From Triplophysa rosa (Eukaryota > Chordata > Actinopteri > Cypriniformes > Nemacheilidae), in assembly GCF_024868665.1 (NCBI RefSeq), contig NC_079890.1, positions 31,807,174-31,871,173 on the forward strand: DNA of 64,000 bases. The letters run 5' to 3'. The position numbers and the translations under genes are program-made. Position 1 is the stretch's first letter; each line of letters opens with the position of its first letter. Positions 22,707-36,137 of the stretch are shown here, in pieces. A model generated the notes under the pieces. It did not search any database. It was given only the letters and a program-made list of their open reading frames with translations, and was not told the DNA's origin.

Positions 22707-23870
22707 CACGGAGAGCGATCTAACTACTGATACGAATGCATAAACCTGCATACAGCTGTACAATCAGTGTCATGTTGAAACTAGATAATTTGGTTGTTTG
22801 TCTTGGGTCAGGGTTTATATTAGTGAAACAGGATTACAGGGAAATGGTTGATTCTTAGGCTTTGTTGTCTCCAGGGCAACCCTTATTTGTTTAGATCTCG
22901 GCCCAGCCCGCTCCCCCAGGTCCGGGTCACGTGAACGGTTGTCATGCGAAAGAAGTGAAGGGGGTGGAGTCTGCTGTCTGCCTTAATGGCACTGATGGTT
23001 GATGGCTCTAGAGGTGAGGCGTGACCTCTGGCATGAGTGAAATACACTGCTGAAGTCCAAAAGCTTAACACACACACATACAGATATACACAATGATAAA
23101 TAGAAACACGGTTTACAGTTGTCACGATCGTGCACATACTTACGCATACCTCACCAAACACTACTAATGCCTCTACTGATAGTTTGACTACTATAGCTGC
23201 AGTTTATCACACTTTTATCTTTTATTTTAGTCATTTCTGTTTATGTGCCTTTTGAAGTCCATTTTTTACTTATTTGTATTATTTTAAGTACTCATTTATT
23301 TTTATATGACTATTCAAGTTACATTAAAACCATGATCATGAGTATGTATTTGAGGGAGCTGTTAAATCAATAATAATAATAATAATAATTTATGAAGTAA
23401 GTTTTGTGTTTGAAATAAGTATTTTTATCAAGAAGTAAATGTTATTTGCAAAGAATATTCATTTTAACATCAAAATTCTCTAATTTGCTTTACTGATGTG
23501 CAAGTAATATTTCTTACTCATACAGAAAGGATGAAACATGATGTACTGTGATTTATGTTTTTTGCCCATATTTTCAACATGATTACATGAAATCTTTAAA
23601 TTGACTTTTGTAACCATTTCAAAACCACCTCTAAATCTGGGAACAAATCACCAATTTTCTCAAGTGCCTCTAAACATGCAGTTATTTAAAAAAACAAAAA
23701 CTTTAATGTAATAAACAAAACGGTATAATAACTGACTTTGTATTAGGTGCACATTGTACCCACATGTTGTGGTTTTAGATCATGTTAACTTTTGAAATAA
23801 CACGATAAGGATCCTTAAGCAAATCTGAGTTCATGTTCAAATTGATTGAGCTGTTGTCTATTATTGTTAA

Positions 23871-24180
23871 AGGAATGGTTTACCTTCAAAATGAAATTTT
23901 TGTCATCATTTACTCACCCTGTTGTCCTTTTAAACCTTTGTGATTATCTATCTACAAAAGAAGATATTTTGAAAAATGTTTGTAACCAAAAACCGTTGTC
24001 CCCATTGACTTCTATTGTATGGACACTAAACCAATACAAGTCAATGGGGACAAATGTTTTTTGTTACAAACATTTTTCTAAATATCTTTTGTGTTCTGCA
24101 GAAGAAAGTCATATAGGTTTGAAATTACAAGAGGCCGTGTAAATAATGACAGAATTTTAATTTGAAGGTGAACTATTCCT
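23871..24180. mobile_element. TTAA MITE, complete copy
   Basis: Left end AGGAATGGTTTACCTTC follows TTAA at 23867-23870. Right end GAAGGTGAACTATTCCT precedes TTAA at 24181-24184. The terminal inverted repeat is imperfect but clear over about 17 bp. The inside includes TGTCATCATTTACTCACCC and a central inverted pair CCCCATTGACTT / AAGTCAATGGGG, so the whole 310 bp can fold on itself. No coding capacity. Confidence 0.82.
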
Positions 24181-25315
24181 TTAAGAAAAACAATATTGTG
24201 CACATGCACCAAACGATTCAATGTGCAATAGTGAGTTTTGACTACTAGGCCTGGGTTAATGTAATAGACTTGATAGTTGTGGTCACAGGATCTTACTTAT
24301 GAATTAAACGGTAGTAGCTGATAGTTGCTTAGAGTGAATGTCGATATTCCATACAAAGTTTGAGGTAGAAGATACGAATTTCATTACATAATAGTCAAGC
24401 AGGCACTTCTATAATAGCCTGGATGTGGTTGGATGAGTTTGCCGAATGAAGATTAGCTCCATAAAAATTATTTATCTTGCGAAACACTCCAATAGAATGT
24501 TATGAAATGGTTACATTTGGTATTATTTTTGTGTATTTTGTGTTGCAGCAATTTAACGCTGAGATCGCTAGCTCCGAACAGTGACTACTTGAACTACTTG
24601 TATTGTGAATATCATGCATTCACCGATTCAGTTGCTATTTTTTTATTTGCCTTGTTCTCGTTCCTTTCAGTTTTCATTTTTTATATCTCAATTTGAAAGT
24701 ACTACTGGGTGTTTTAAAATCATTAATGTAAGTTTTCTCGCCTCTTTCTGATATCAAACTATTTTGCTTTTGTTTTTTCTTTGTATTTTAAATGCAGAAC
24801 ATTCACATATGAGCTCTTTGTTGGTAATATGTGTGAGAATGTTACATTGGTACAGCGCAGAGATTGTTTGATTCCATTACTTGACTCATATATGACATAT
24901 TTATGTAGTAATATGTTTAACATTACGGTACTATAATATCCTTACATTAGCCTTATATAAATTATAAAGAGAGTATATAAAACCAGTACTCATTGTAGCG
25001 TTTTGTTGATACAGTATAGCCCATGTTTATGTATCTGTACGTGAAGCAATAAGGGCCACTAGAATTTATTCACTGTTAGCAAAGCAAATACTACTATTGT
25101 ATGGACAGGTATAGATCACTGGACATTATTTTATTTCAGTTTTACTCCTTGTGAAAATTGAAACTACTCATCGCTGTTGTTTAAGAAAGTTTCTCTCTTC
25201 AGGTGCATGGTGTTTCTGTTTCTTTGTTTCATTTGTGATGTCAGTCGCAGTGTTTATGTTGTAATCATTGGGATTTGAAGTATATCAGATATAAATTATT
25301 TATGAAGCCATTTTT

Positions 25316-25321
25316 AATAAA
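25316..25321 (+). promoter_or_regulatory. likely distal polyA signal of zdhhc21
   Basis: AATAAA within TTTTTAATAAACATTTTTT is followed by TTATTTGTGTGTGCTTTTT about 20-40 bases on, the GT-rich element expected after a cleavage site. It is 2.76 kb from the stop codon. Confidence 0.45.
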
Positions 25322-25344
25322 CATTTTTTGCTTGATGATTCGTT

Positions 25345-26707
25345 ATTTGTGTGTGCTTTTTGGTGAAATTCAAATGACTCATTCAGAATGATTTAGGTAT
25401 TAGTTGAATCGTTAAACGTGGTCCTCATTCCACTTCAGGACGTTGCCGCTGTGCGAGCCGAAGAAATTTTACTCAAATTTGCTGTCAAAATTAGTCCCTT
25501 GATTTCTCTTTCACATCGTTTCACCACAATGTGGAAACCCCCTCTTCACACTCCCCCCATCTGCTATTGAATTTTGTCAGTAAATCCTCTTGTTTATTTT
25601 CATATGCTTAAAAAAATAGACCCATGCACGACCTTTCCTTTTTACTGCACATTAAAAACCTATGCGATCATCATGAATTTTTCTACAGCTTCTCATATTT
25701 GTTATCCACCATTTGGTAACATTCCATTCAATTTTGGTTAGTTACCTTTACATTTCTACTATGTTTTGAGCCAGTGAGCTTTTCATTCAGCAAACGCATT
25801 AATGTGAGCGCGCACGAGTTTAAGCTACCCGCATCCAGAGCCACACGCTTGACCGTCTGGGCAGGAGCTTTGTAATGCCGGATTTATTCTCTTCTATGCT
25901 TTCGTGTGTGGCCTTTGCGTCAAAAGCTTTTCTTGAGACAGTTAAACAATTAGCTCTTAGGCCTGTGGATGAGATTACAGCAGCTGACATTTTGTACACC
26001 TTGGGTTACTTTATCTAATGATTGACACGATGCGAGTTGTCAACTGGTTCCCCACCTGTTCTAAAGCTGTTTACAGTGAAGACAAACCTCTTAATCCACC
26101 TAGAAAACAATAAGGAGTGTGTGTGCTCTGTGTAGTCAACCAAGGGAGATATTAAATTCTACAGTGGTCGACCATGAAAAATGACTGAATTTTAAGGTGC
26201 ACCTGTTTTTATTGAGCCGTTTTATGTGTAAAGATGGTTGAAGGAAACATATCTGCCGAATAACCTTTCATTTGGCTGTTAAAAGGTTTTGTTTGGGGTG
26301 TGTTGTTTTGGCAAGATTTGGCTGGCTATGGCAGCGGTGCTTTGCATCCCAGCAGCCCTCTATGTGCCTGGCGGCTTGCCCAATGCCCTCTCTGCCTGCC
26401 TCTGTGTCTCATGCCCTGGTGTGTGCCAGGGTCTCTCTGGTGATAGGCGCTGTTCCACACACGGTCACAGTGACGGTTAATGCCAGTTTGGAGTTCCAGT
26501 TGGAGGCCCTGGCAACACAGACATACTTATGGCCAATATCTCTCTCACCAGTGGGTGAAAAACATGCAAGGTCTGGCGGATTAGGTTTGTGTTCTCAAGA
26601 GCTTTGACATGAAACCATTAACAAAATACTTATTTTCGGTTGACTTTTTCATTTAGCAATTCGTTTTTATTTTCATTCTGTTTTTATTTGTGAGATCTTG
26701 ACTAGAC
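25345..26707. other. intergenic, no gene seen
   Basis: Moderately GC-rich around 26290-26560, where plus-strand open frames appear but show no family match and no splice context. Nothing else recognised. Confidence 0.5.
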
Positions 26708-27096
26708 CAGGGGGTTTTAGACTTTATGATGGCAAGGACTCCCAAATGAACCTTTTGTGAGGGACAACCTTTCTAAAATGAATGTCTATGTATCTATCAT
26801 TTTTATGTGTAAAGAAACATTTAAACTCTGTTATATAAGTAGTATTGTAGCAAATTTTACTTTTGAGTGCGTAAAAATGAACTATAGTGACGAAACTCAC
26901 TAGAAAGATACAAATATAAACGATTCCGGACATTATGCATTTAGCAAAAAATCAGATAAACACTTTAAACAATGAAACAATAATAATGTTCAGTAGACTT
27001 TACAATTTTTGCTTTATCTTTATCTTTTCTCTGAAATGTTTTGGAGACTCCTTGCAACCTTCTTAGGGTCTTCGGACCACTGTTTGAAAACCCCTG
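26708..27096. mobile_element. short hAT-like MITE
   Basis: Ends CAGGGGGTTTTAGAC and GTTTGAAAACCCCTG form an inverted repeat of the CAGGGG type. Flanks GACTAGAC (26700-26707) and GACTAGAG (27097-27104) agree at 7 of 8 bases, as expected for an older hAT target duplication. The 389-bp inside is AT-rich and non-coding. Confidence 0.78.
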
Positions 27097-27240
27097 GACT
27101 AGAGAGTGCCTTGTAATACGTTCTCTTACATTATTAAATCATTATATAGAGCTCAATAGATGTACAGTAGTTGAAATCGGTGGACAAAAGAAATGTCCAG
27201 ATACTATATTTGTACAATATTTGCTATTAAAGGGATACTC

Positions 27241-27632
27241 CTCCCAAAAATGAAAATTATGTCATCATTTACTCACCCTCAAGTAGTTCCAAACCTGTAT
27301 AAATGTCTTTGTTCTGTTGAACACAGAGAAAGATATTTGAAAATATGTCATTTCTGGGGTAGTCAAAAAATGGTAGTCAAAGATGTCCCAGAACTGTTTG
27401 TTATCCTAAATTCTTCAAAATATCTGCTTTTATGTTTAACAGAACAAAAAGTATACATACAACATTTTTTTCTACTACTAGTCAATGGTGCCCCAGGAAT
27501 CTCAGTTGCTAACATTCATCCAAATATCTTTCTTTGTGTTCAACAGAACAAAGAAATGTATACAGGTTTGAAACAACTTGAGGGTGAGTAAAAGATGACA
27601 GAATCTTTTCATTTTTTGGGTGGACTATCCCT
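27241..27632. mobile_element. TTAA MITE, long copy
   Basis: Left end AGGGATACTCCTCCC follows TTAA (27237-27240) and right end GGGTGGACTATCCCT precedes TTAA (27633-27636). The inside contains the family's typical GTCATCATTTACTCACCCTC and its inverse GAGGGTGAGTAAAAGATGAC near the right end, plus TTTGTTCTGTTGAACACAGA. The element is 392 bp with extensive self-complementarity. Confidence 0.82.
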
Positions 27633-27636
27633 TTAA

Positions 27637-30535
27637 TGTGAATAGTATGGCACAAAAATGGACAAAACACTAAATGTTTAAGGAATTTATTGGACAAAAT
27701 TATTTAGGAAAAAGCAAATTACAGCATATCAGGGAATATGGATTTTGTTTTAATATACAAAAGTATTCATACAAATGCAAACACATGAAACATAATAAAG
27801 ATTGATTACAAGTTGATCTTTTATTAATATTTGTTGATCCTCGTAATATTTCGTAGCCAGTCTAAACTTTGCACATGTGTTGTGTATCATTTTTTTTGCC
27901 AAGCCTCCTATATTTTTCTCTAAGCTGAGTTCATACCCCAAGTACGACTATGCGACATTAACGCAAAGTTTTTAATAAATTTTTAATAACAAATTTGAAT
28001 CAAAAGTGAAAATGTTGGACGTCATTGAAATATGAAGATTTATGAATATACAATTAAAGGCTGTAATGTGCGGGGCGGTTGCCAGCTCTGTGAAATGTAG
28101 CTGGTTGCCAAAGTTTGTTGCCATGGAAATATACATCATGTATCCTGTTTGTACCTTTCCCTTACAGCTTTCAGTGTCACAGCGAAAACTCTGTTACCTG
28201 AGTCATGAACTGACCGACTTTTACTTCCAACTGCTCTGAACGGACCACCTGATAGCCAAGACTCAATTTGAGTCTAATCCTGTGAAGAATTTACCTGTAC
28301 CGTCTAAAGAGACCCTTTTACACAGGTGCTGTCTGACTTAAACAACTGAACAAAACCGATATCCGTAAAAAAAAAAAAAAACATTCTGGATTTCAACAAT
28401 ACAAGGGGTTTTTTACATCGTTCGGGGTAGTTTGCATTATAATTCAACCAGATTTAGTGATGATGAAGATTTTGATAGGTAAACTCAAGTCATCCCTTTG
28501 TCTGGCCAGTAGAAAGGGGAGACTTCAGCAAGGATAAACTTAGCTCAGATGAGAGGAAAGTCAAGCCTTTTATCTAGGGCAGCCACTGTATTTTACACAA
28601 TGTCCCTCCAGTATAACCCAACAAAGAGCTCCTTATGCACTTCCTCTAGGCTGGCAGGTCTAATACTGCGGCACAGGGGACGGTTGCGAGGAGACGTCTT
28701 TTAGAGAGAGAGCTTTGGATGGTGCGCGGGATAAAGAACAATTCATTGGATCAGTGAAATGCGTGCGCGCCCGCGGGCATGTGTCCTGCCTTGCTGAAAG
28801 GTGGCGTCTGGGCCAGAAAGAACCAGATCTGTGGTGAGACTTCTGTTCTCTGTCCACCTAGTTTGAACTCCGTTCTGCCTTTTCATATCCTGTGGCGTTT
28901 GATTCGGTTTCTGATTCATCCAATGCGTGATTGTTGTAAATTTTCACAATTAAGTGCTTTCATCAGGACTTGTACATTTAATAAGGAAATGATGAGTACT
29001 CATGGTGTCAAGGCCTTCCATTTAACTAATCTGTATCTTAACCTCTAATCCTACTGGTTGTTTAGTTGCTTCCATTAACTCTTGTAGAACTCTGGCATTG
29101 CCCCAAAAGGTCCCACGCCCACTCGCTCCCACCATCTCTCTCCCTGCCACGGTTGGATGCCTCCCGCCCTGATGCTGTCCATTCCCAGTAGGGGCCTCTG
29201 TTGATTGGCCCCGCGTGTGTCCTGCACTGTTCGCTGGTGTGAATGACGGCCCCTGTCAGCACTGACTGGCTCCCCGGCGTTCAGCATTCTTCACTTGAGT
29301 GACAGTAGATAGTACCTCCCTTGAATTACCCTAAAAGATCGCCTGTGTGACGGCAGGACCACCTCAACCCAGAGGGAAAAAAAGTCTTGGCTGGGACTCT
29401 TTAATGTCGCTCTCTCACTGAGAGACTGAGTCATGACCTCTGAGCGAGTGTTGCCGGCGTTGCTCCTCTCAGCCAAAATTAATCTAGAACATATATTGTG
29501 CATGGGCAACTCCACTGGAAGTGACTCGGCTTCCATTACGGTCCTTCAGTAGGAGGCGGTTATTTTTTGGTTCATTTGACTACATTTTTTTTAACTCTTC
29601 ACTTTTTGTTAAGATTTTTTTCCTGAGTGAAATACCAGATTATTGTTTTGTTTTGCTTTGTTCGTTCATCATGACTTCCATTAATAATGTGTATAGAAGA
29701 ATCTGAATCTGAAAACTAATTTATTTTAAACACGTCTAAAGAACTGAATTAGCACATTTAAATTCTTTTTCACATGAAAATAAAATCAGTCGTGTTGATG
29801 TCATTGTTGTGACAAAGTTCTTTTTCCGGTGGACTACTTGTTATTCGGACTATTTATTTTTGCAAACTTCTGAATCAGAGAAAGTGGATGAGCTCTCTGA
29901 ATCAGGGTTGTACAAAATTCAGAATTGAATTGAGAACGACGCCTAAATTCCGATTCAATTCTTGAATTTGAATTAGAATTTGAATTGAGATTGCAAACAG
30001 GAAGCTGAATTGCAATTCAAATTCAAATTGCAGGAAGTAGAATTGGAATTCCATCAAATTCAAAGAAATTCATGATACATATTTAAGGTGTAGGTATTTA
30101 ACAATGAAGCTTTACAGTATATATTACATATGATTACAACATGAATTTCATACATATATTATTGTATGGACTTTATGTACACAATGCTTTATTATAATAA
30201 ATAGGCCTATTTTTTATTAAAAACATACTCTATAAAACAGATCATTAAAATTGTAATAACTTTCAAATGGTGGAAAATGATAGCACTTCATTTCCCAGAA
30301 TACTTTGCTGTATCCAAGTCTTCAAAATGGTTGACCAAACATTTAGGACATTTTGTTTGGAGTTCACTCTAGTGAAATAAGACAATTTTTTTTAATTGTA
30401 TTATTTTGTTAATTAAATTATTTGTTTTTTAGTCATGTTTATCTTCTGTAGGGCCTCATACATGAAAAAATAAAAATCCTTTATCCATGTCCTTTTATAA
30501 AAATTATTAGTTATCTAACTTCTGCTCTACATTAA
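27637..30535. other. intergenic, no gene seen
   Basis: Includes a 14-base A run near 28368, a stretch rich in AATTC/GAATT words at 29930-30065 that looks like a degraded simple repeat, and GC-richer patches near 28660-28800 and 29090-29290 without supported exons. Confidence 0.5.
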
Positions 30536-30963
30536 AGAAACAGTTCACCCAAAAATTTAACTTCTGTCATCATTTCCTCACCCTCGAGTTGTTCCAAATC
30601 TGTTTAAATTTCTTTGTTCTGATGAACACAGAGAAAGAAGTTAGGAAGAATGCTTGAATCCAAACAGTTCTTGTCCACCGTTTACTACCATAGTGATTTC
30701 TATATAAATTTCTTTGATCCTTTGAACACAAAACAAGATATTTTGAAGAATGTAGGAAAGCAAACAGTTTTGGGGCACTTTTGACTGCCATTGTCATTTT
30801 TCCTATTATGGTCGTCAATGGTGGCCAAGAACTGTTTGGTTAAAGGCATTCTTCTAAATATCTTTCTCTGTGTTCATCAGACCAAATAAATTTATACAGG
30901 TTTGAAACAACTCAAGAGTAAGTAAATGATGACAGAATTTTCATTTTTTAGTGAATTGTGCCT
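30536..30963. mobile_element. TTAA MITE, longest copy
   Basis: Left end AGAAACAGTTCACCC follows TTAA (30532-30535); right end TAGTGAATTGTGCCT precedes TTAA (30964-30967). The family core TCTGTCATCATTTCCTCACC, TTTCTTTGTTCTGATGAACA and its inverse are present, with an inner duplicated block (CAAACAGTTCTTG at 30662, CAAACAGTTTTGG at 30761). 428 bp, non-coding. Confidence 0.78.
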
Positions 30964-30967
30964 TTAA

Positions 30968-33725
30968 ATGTGCTGAAGTTCAAATGAGCCAAAGAAGATA
31001 TCCTGCTGATCAATTCCAAAAATTGGCATTTTGTCAACCTTGGTTTCACTGTAGTCCAGCGGGTTAACTAAACTGCAAATAACAATTAATTTCAATGGTT
31101 TATATTTGAATTATTTTGAGTGATTAAAACATTGCCAACAACTGCAAGATTTTTTTATACTGTATGTTCTAAGGGCAAAAGCATCCCCAGAAAACTACTC
31201 CTTTTACATTGTAGCTTCACCCTGATTCCTCTCCATTGTCCTCAAGTAGTCATTTATTGTTTTCTTCTCTGGGACAACAGGTGGTCATTTGAGAGCAAAT
31301 TAGACACTGCAATATATTATGGAAATGGATTTTGTCATTTTAAAACAATTAGCCAGGATTACTCCATTGTCTGTTATTGTTGCACGAGTGGACATCTGTT
31401 TAAACAAAAAAGGAATTATGGGAATAAATCTTAATCAAATCTATTAAGGTTCTCTAGAGAGTGATATGTGGAGTGATATTCCTTTATCTATTTCTGATAT
31501 AATTGGAGGTTTATAATATCTGGGGACAGTGCTAGGCTGGGATTAAAAAAGAATCTCTGGATATTATTAGTCACAAATTAGTAACAGACTTTTTTTTAAT
31601 TACCTGACTGCCTATCCCATATGGGTCAGCTTTAACCCGAGGCTGTCCGCGTTTTGTACATTAAGTAACAAGAATAAACTTTAAATGGCCCTTAGCTTTG
31701 ATTTATGTTGCTCCATGTGATATTAAATCACATTTTAGAATTCTAATGAAGTAATGAGAATTTGTACATACCTGAATTGATAAAGATATCAATAAAACAT
31801 ATACAATAGCAGTTAACTTTCTATTGTATCTACAATGCTTGTAAGAATTAATAAAACATTGCTTTGTACCCAAACAGATATAGACACAGTGATCTTTGTA
31901 TTTAGAAAGTAGCAGGTGTTCACATTCATTTCCACCGTGTTCACTTCCATGCTGCCGAATTATTGATTCCCCAATTGATTTTTCATGTAGACTTCACAGA
32001 TATTTCACTGAAAGAGAATAGAAATCTTATTAAAAACATAAAAGTATAAATGTAATCCAATAAAGGCAAGAAATTGCATTGATCTACAGAGTCAAAATCA
32101 ATATCCGCCATATGAGGGAAATTCAAGTGAAATGTCAAAAGAATGTTTTGAGGAAGTTAGAAGAAACTGATAGATATGTGTTCGGGAAAACAGATAATGA
32201 ACAACAGGCAACAGATAATAACATGGTTATTTTTATTTTATTCGGTTCACTTTTATTTGTTAGATAGTCAACACAAACAAATGATTCAAAGAATCATCTT
32301 AGTCATATGAGTAACACTTATATTATAAGGATGTAATGGATGAAACATCATGACTTCCAGATGAAACAAGTCATGACCCTGAAACACCAAAGTGAAGGAC
32401 AATATTATAATCTCTTCTGAAAATGTGGGACAGGTTTCGGATATGAATAGAAAGTGATAAACAACACTCAAGGTATTCTTCTGCTCGTGCTTCTTCTGAA
32501 ATGCCACCACGGTCCCTGAATGCCAGACGCGCTGTGCTGTGACTCGCGAGATGTTCTCACACAATCCCACAATTCACGTGGAGGGAAGCAGCTGCGGGCG
32601 GGAACATTCTATGCGGAGGTGGAGGTTGGGAATGCGCTGCCGAGGGAAAAAGGTCTGGATAGGTTACAAAGAGAGTCCCAAACATGGAACAAAGCTGGCA
32701 TTGAGCGTAAAACCCCACTACTCGCAGCCGAGAGTCAGGTTGATGCGTAAATTTGCAAATGTCAAACGCGTGAGCACTGTTCGGTTTGTTTGCATGTATG
32801 TGTATTAAATGTAAATCTAAAGGAGTGGGATGCTCAGACATGAGTACATCAGTCGCTGCACACTATCCATAAGATCATGGTTAGATTTGTCTGCCTTGCA
32901 GTGTGAGAGAATGCTTATAATTGGTTAATGTCACCAAAGTCTACTTTGCATTGCTTTAAACCGCCAAAGCTGTGCTAACGCTATTAATGCAAGCCACCTA
33001 CATTGCTAGCCAATGTTTTTTGCACACTTTTCTTGGAAATTTCTGATCGCTTGACTGTTTGAAAGCCTTCTAGAGGCTTGTTAGCTCTCACAGCTGGGTG
33101 AATTTAGTTTGATTGTCGCTTTTTGCTTTTACGTGAGATCCTTGGCAGCTATAACCAGTATGTCAGATGTTAGCTTTATATGGTGGGTCATTATTAAGGC
33201 TAGAATACTTTGAAAGTATGTAATCTGAACACAAATTAGAACATGTCTTGTGTGCTAAAATGCTAAATAAATGTGGCATTTGCTAATAAAGTTTCAGGTA
33301 AAAATTAACACATAATTAAAAAATATATAGTTGCTGTTCTTCCGAAACCAAACATGTCCAAATTTGCTGTTTTTCAGGAAACACGGTACTTTTTAAATGG
33401 ACAAGCACTTTTTACTACTTTATATTGGTTAGATATTTGAAAAACCCAGTGACAACCAAAAGGGGTGACTAATAATAATGATTTATGACAAAATAGTCAC
33501 AAAATATGGAGATACAAGGTTTCAGAAGGACAGCAGCTATATTAACTGGGTGTATGTTTTTAAATAGTTTTACACAGACATTGTCATGGATTTTAAAACA
33601 AGATTTGATTTTAACTAAATGTATCATTAGTTAAATTAAATATTAATGAATATAAGTAAATATTTCATCTGCTAGAAAAAACATGGGCAATGTTATAAAG
33701 TCATCAGGTGAGTTTGCAAGACCTA
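30968..33725. other. intergenic or nfib upstream sequence, no gene seen
   Basis: AT-rich, with a CpG-containing patch at about 32515-32660. Open frames there lack family resemblance. A distal nfib control element is possible but not shown by the sequence. Confidence 0.45.
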
Positions 33726-33955
33726 GGCCCGGTTTCACAGACACGGCTTAGCTTAAGCCAGGACTATGCCTTAGTTGAATTAAGATATTTATGTCGCTTT
33801 TATAAAAATGCCTTAGAAGAATAAATTACTGGTGTGCATCTTGAGACAAAACAAAGGCACTGAAATATTTTAAGACATTTTATATTCAGCTAAGACAGGT
33901 CACACATTCATTTTAGTCTGGGACTAGCCTTAAGCCTTGTCTGTGAAACCGGGCC
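33726..33955. mobile_element. Harbinger-like MITE, sister of 21721-21957
   Basis: Starts GGCCCGGTTTCACAGACACG and ends TTGTCTGTGAAACCGGGCC, a near-perfect terminal inverted repeat, with CTA on each side (33723-33725 and 33956-33958). 230 bp, non-coding. Confidence 0.8.
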
Positions 33956-34683
33956 CTAAAGTTCCTTATTCGTCAAATTAAAGTGTTAATGTATCAAAGG
34001 ACTACACACCTGCATGGAATAGTGCAGGTCAGCATCTGATGATGTCCAAAAAACGTAAACTGTAGGCTGCTCAAAATAATACACCTACTGTGAGTTCTAG
34101 GACACAGCAAGGTTTTCCACAACCTTATGAGACCTAAAGACAAAGATGCAATGCAACAATGTAAGGGTCTGTATCATTTTGTGTTAGAATAGTTTTTACA
34201 CCTTCGCACACTTTTCTATTTGCAAATTTATCATTCAAATTTTAAATTTAATCATGATTTCAGTTCAGCTGGTTTAATAGTTATAAATGCTATAAGTGCA
34301 AATTTTGCTTTACACTCAACAGAAAATCGTCCAGTCACATCCCCCCAATTTTTATCATCTAAGGATGTTGGAACAATGCACTCATTGTCTTCACCATCTC
34401 AAGGTTTAACATTCAATGTTGCAGGATGCTTAAACTAGACAATCATATACTGTCTTAACTGTCTATAACTTAATTTAAATGGAAAAAAAGATAATTTAGA
34501 ACTCCTGAGATGTTATAAATTTAAAGAGGTCATTTCTAAATTATAAATTTAAACTTGCTTTAATTTTTTCTTTTCAATCTCAAGCACAAAATAAAAAACT
34601 ATCATTTATAATGTTTCACAAAACATTGTCCACAGATGAAATTGATTCTAAATGAATAATTTAAAGAATACAAATTATATTCA

Positions 34684-34974
34684 CACTGTAAAACTTTGCT
34701 GTAATTTCGCAGCAGGTTATGTAAATGTATCGCAATTTAAGAAGTTTTAAATAATTTTACAGAAATCAAGAGAAAAATGCTTAGGAAGAATGTCATTTTT
34801 TGCAGTGTTGCTGTGCTGATGCCATTGCTGGCATTAGCACAGTGTTTGAAGTGTTTTAATTTTGATTAAAGTAATTGAAAACAGTACTAATTGGAAAGTA
34901 TATTAAGTAGTTATTAAATCTGCACTAAGTTACTGGCAAACATGCTGCAAAAACTACAGCAAAGTTTTACAGTG
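34684..34974. mobile_element. short inverted-repeat MITE (CACTGTAAAAC ends)
   Basis: CACTGTAAAACTTTGCTGTA at the left and CTACAGCAAAGTTTTACAGTG at the right are inverted repeats over about 20 bp. 291 bp, AT-rich and non-coding. No secure target duplication. Confidence 0.72.
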
Positions 34975-35833
34975 CATGTTTTATTAATTTGTTACTTTGC
35001 CTGCTAATGTGTTGGTGACATAAAAATCTTTAATGCAATTTACAGTCCACCTCAGATTAATTCATGACAAATTTATATAGAAAAAGTTTGATCAACAACA
35101 TATTAACACTTAAACATGATTTATGTTTAAAACATGCTTAAACTATTGAAGCAACTTAAGAAGCGTTCGTATCTGAAATATGTGAAGGGTAAATCCAGGA
35201 GAGCTAAATTCATAGAACAAACAGGGCATCAAATTATTCATCCAAATCACTTTCTTAAACATAGACATAACAAAGCACCTGTATTTATGTGTTATCTGTT
35301 CCGCAGAAGCACCTGGATGCTTAAATCCGTGTGCTTCATCTAAATCAGTTAAGCAATAAACCGTGTTGAAGTTAGTACCTATTAATTGAACGTATCTGGT
35401 GTACCTGTCTGTGTTTACGCGTGTCTTTTTCTCTCTTCCCTGTTCCGCCTCTCTCTCTGTCTCTCTCTCTCACTTGGTGTATTATTCTGTGATATCTGAA
35501 CCGTGCCCGGCTCTCATGTCTATGAAACTCCCCTGTCTTTGTTTAGGGAATATAATTCCCATTTGAGCCTCCCCTCATAGACATAGAGTGAGGACCGTTC
35601 AAGGGAGGGGGAGCAAAGTGTGTGTCTATTTATGACTTTGGAGGGGGAATTCCAAACACCACAAATCAACGATATAAACCAGAAGAAAATGCAAATAAAC
35701 TTTGAAAAGCATCCTCTCGTGAAAGCACCTCATTGGTTGCACACTTGTTGTACCACTCAAGGTGCCAAGAAAGGTCCATGCTCCTGTTCTGCACAGCTTA
35801 AAAAATTAAAACCCTAGCTGAGGTGGGGGGCAC

Positions 35834-35841
35834 TGTGTGTG

Positions 35842-35885
<44 letters not shown>

Positions 35886-35938
35886 CGTGCGTGTGTGTGT
35901 GTGTGTGCGTGTGCGTGTGCGTCTGTGTGTTTGAGGGA
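35834..35938 (+). repeat. GT microsatellite with GC interruptions
   Basis: About 100 bp of GT repeats broken by GCGT units, followed by a shorter GT tract at 36007-36028. It ends 200 bp before the nfib alternative first exon, so it sits in that exon's promoter or 5' UTR. Long GT tracts can form Z-DNA. Confidence 0.9.
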
Positions 35939-36137
35939 TTCAGATCCTGATCCTGTCATTATAGGCAGCACTGAGGCTGGAGTCATAGCTGGAGCGACTG
36001 TGAGTGCGTGTGCGTGTGTGTGTGTGTGCACTTTTCTCCCATAATGCAGTGTGATAAGGATTGGCCTACATGGGGCTGAGAGAGTGGCGTCTGATGAAGG
36101 CTTGATTAGTGTGTTATCTACTCCTGAGCTGCTCCTG

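Larger units (their letters stand above)
22561..25315 (+). other. possible long 3' UTR of zdhhc21, otherwise non-coding
   Basis: No gene seen. It is AT-rich, with a CT run at 22607-22625, an AATAAT run at 23370-23390 and a TTAA MITE at 23871-24180. If the distal polyA signal is used, this is all 3' UTR; if not, it is intergenic. Confidence 0.4.

Noticed and set aside
26272..26607. Plus-strand frame of 111 codons downstream of zdhhc21
   Set aside because: Cys/Val-rich composition, overlapping alternative frames and no recognisable domain.
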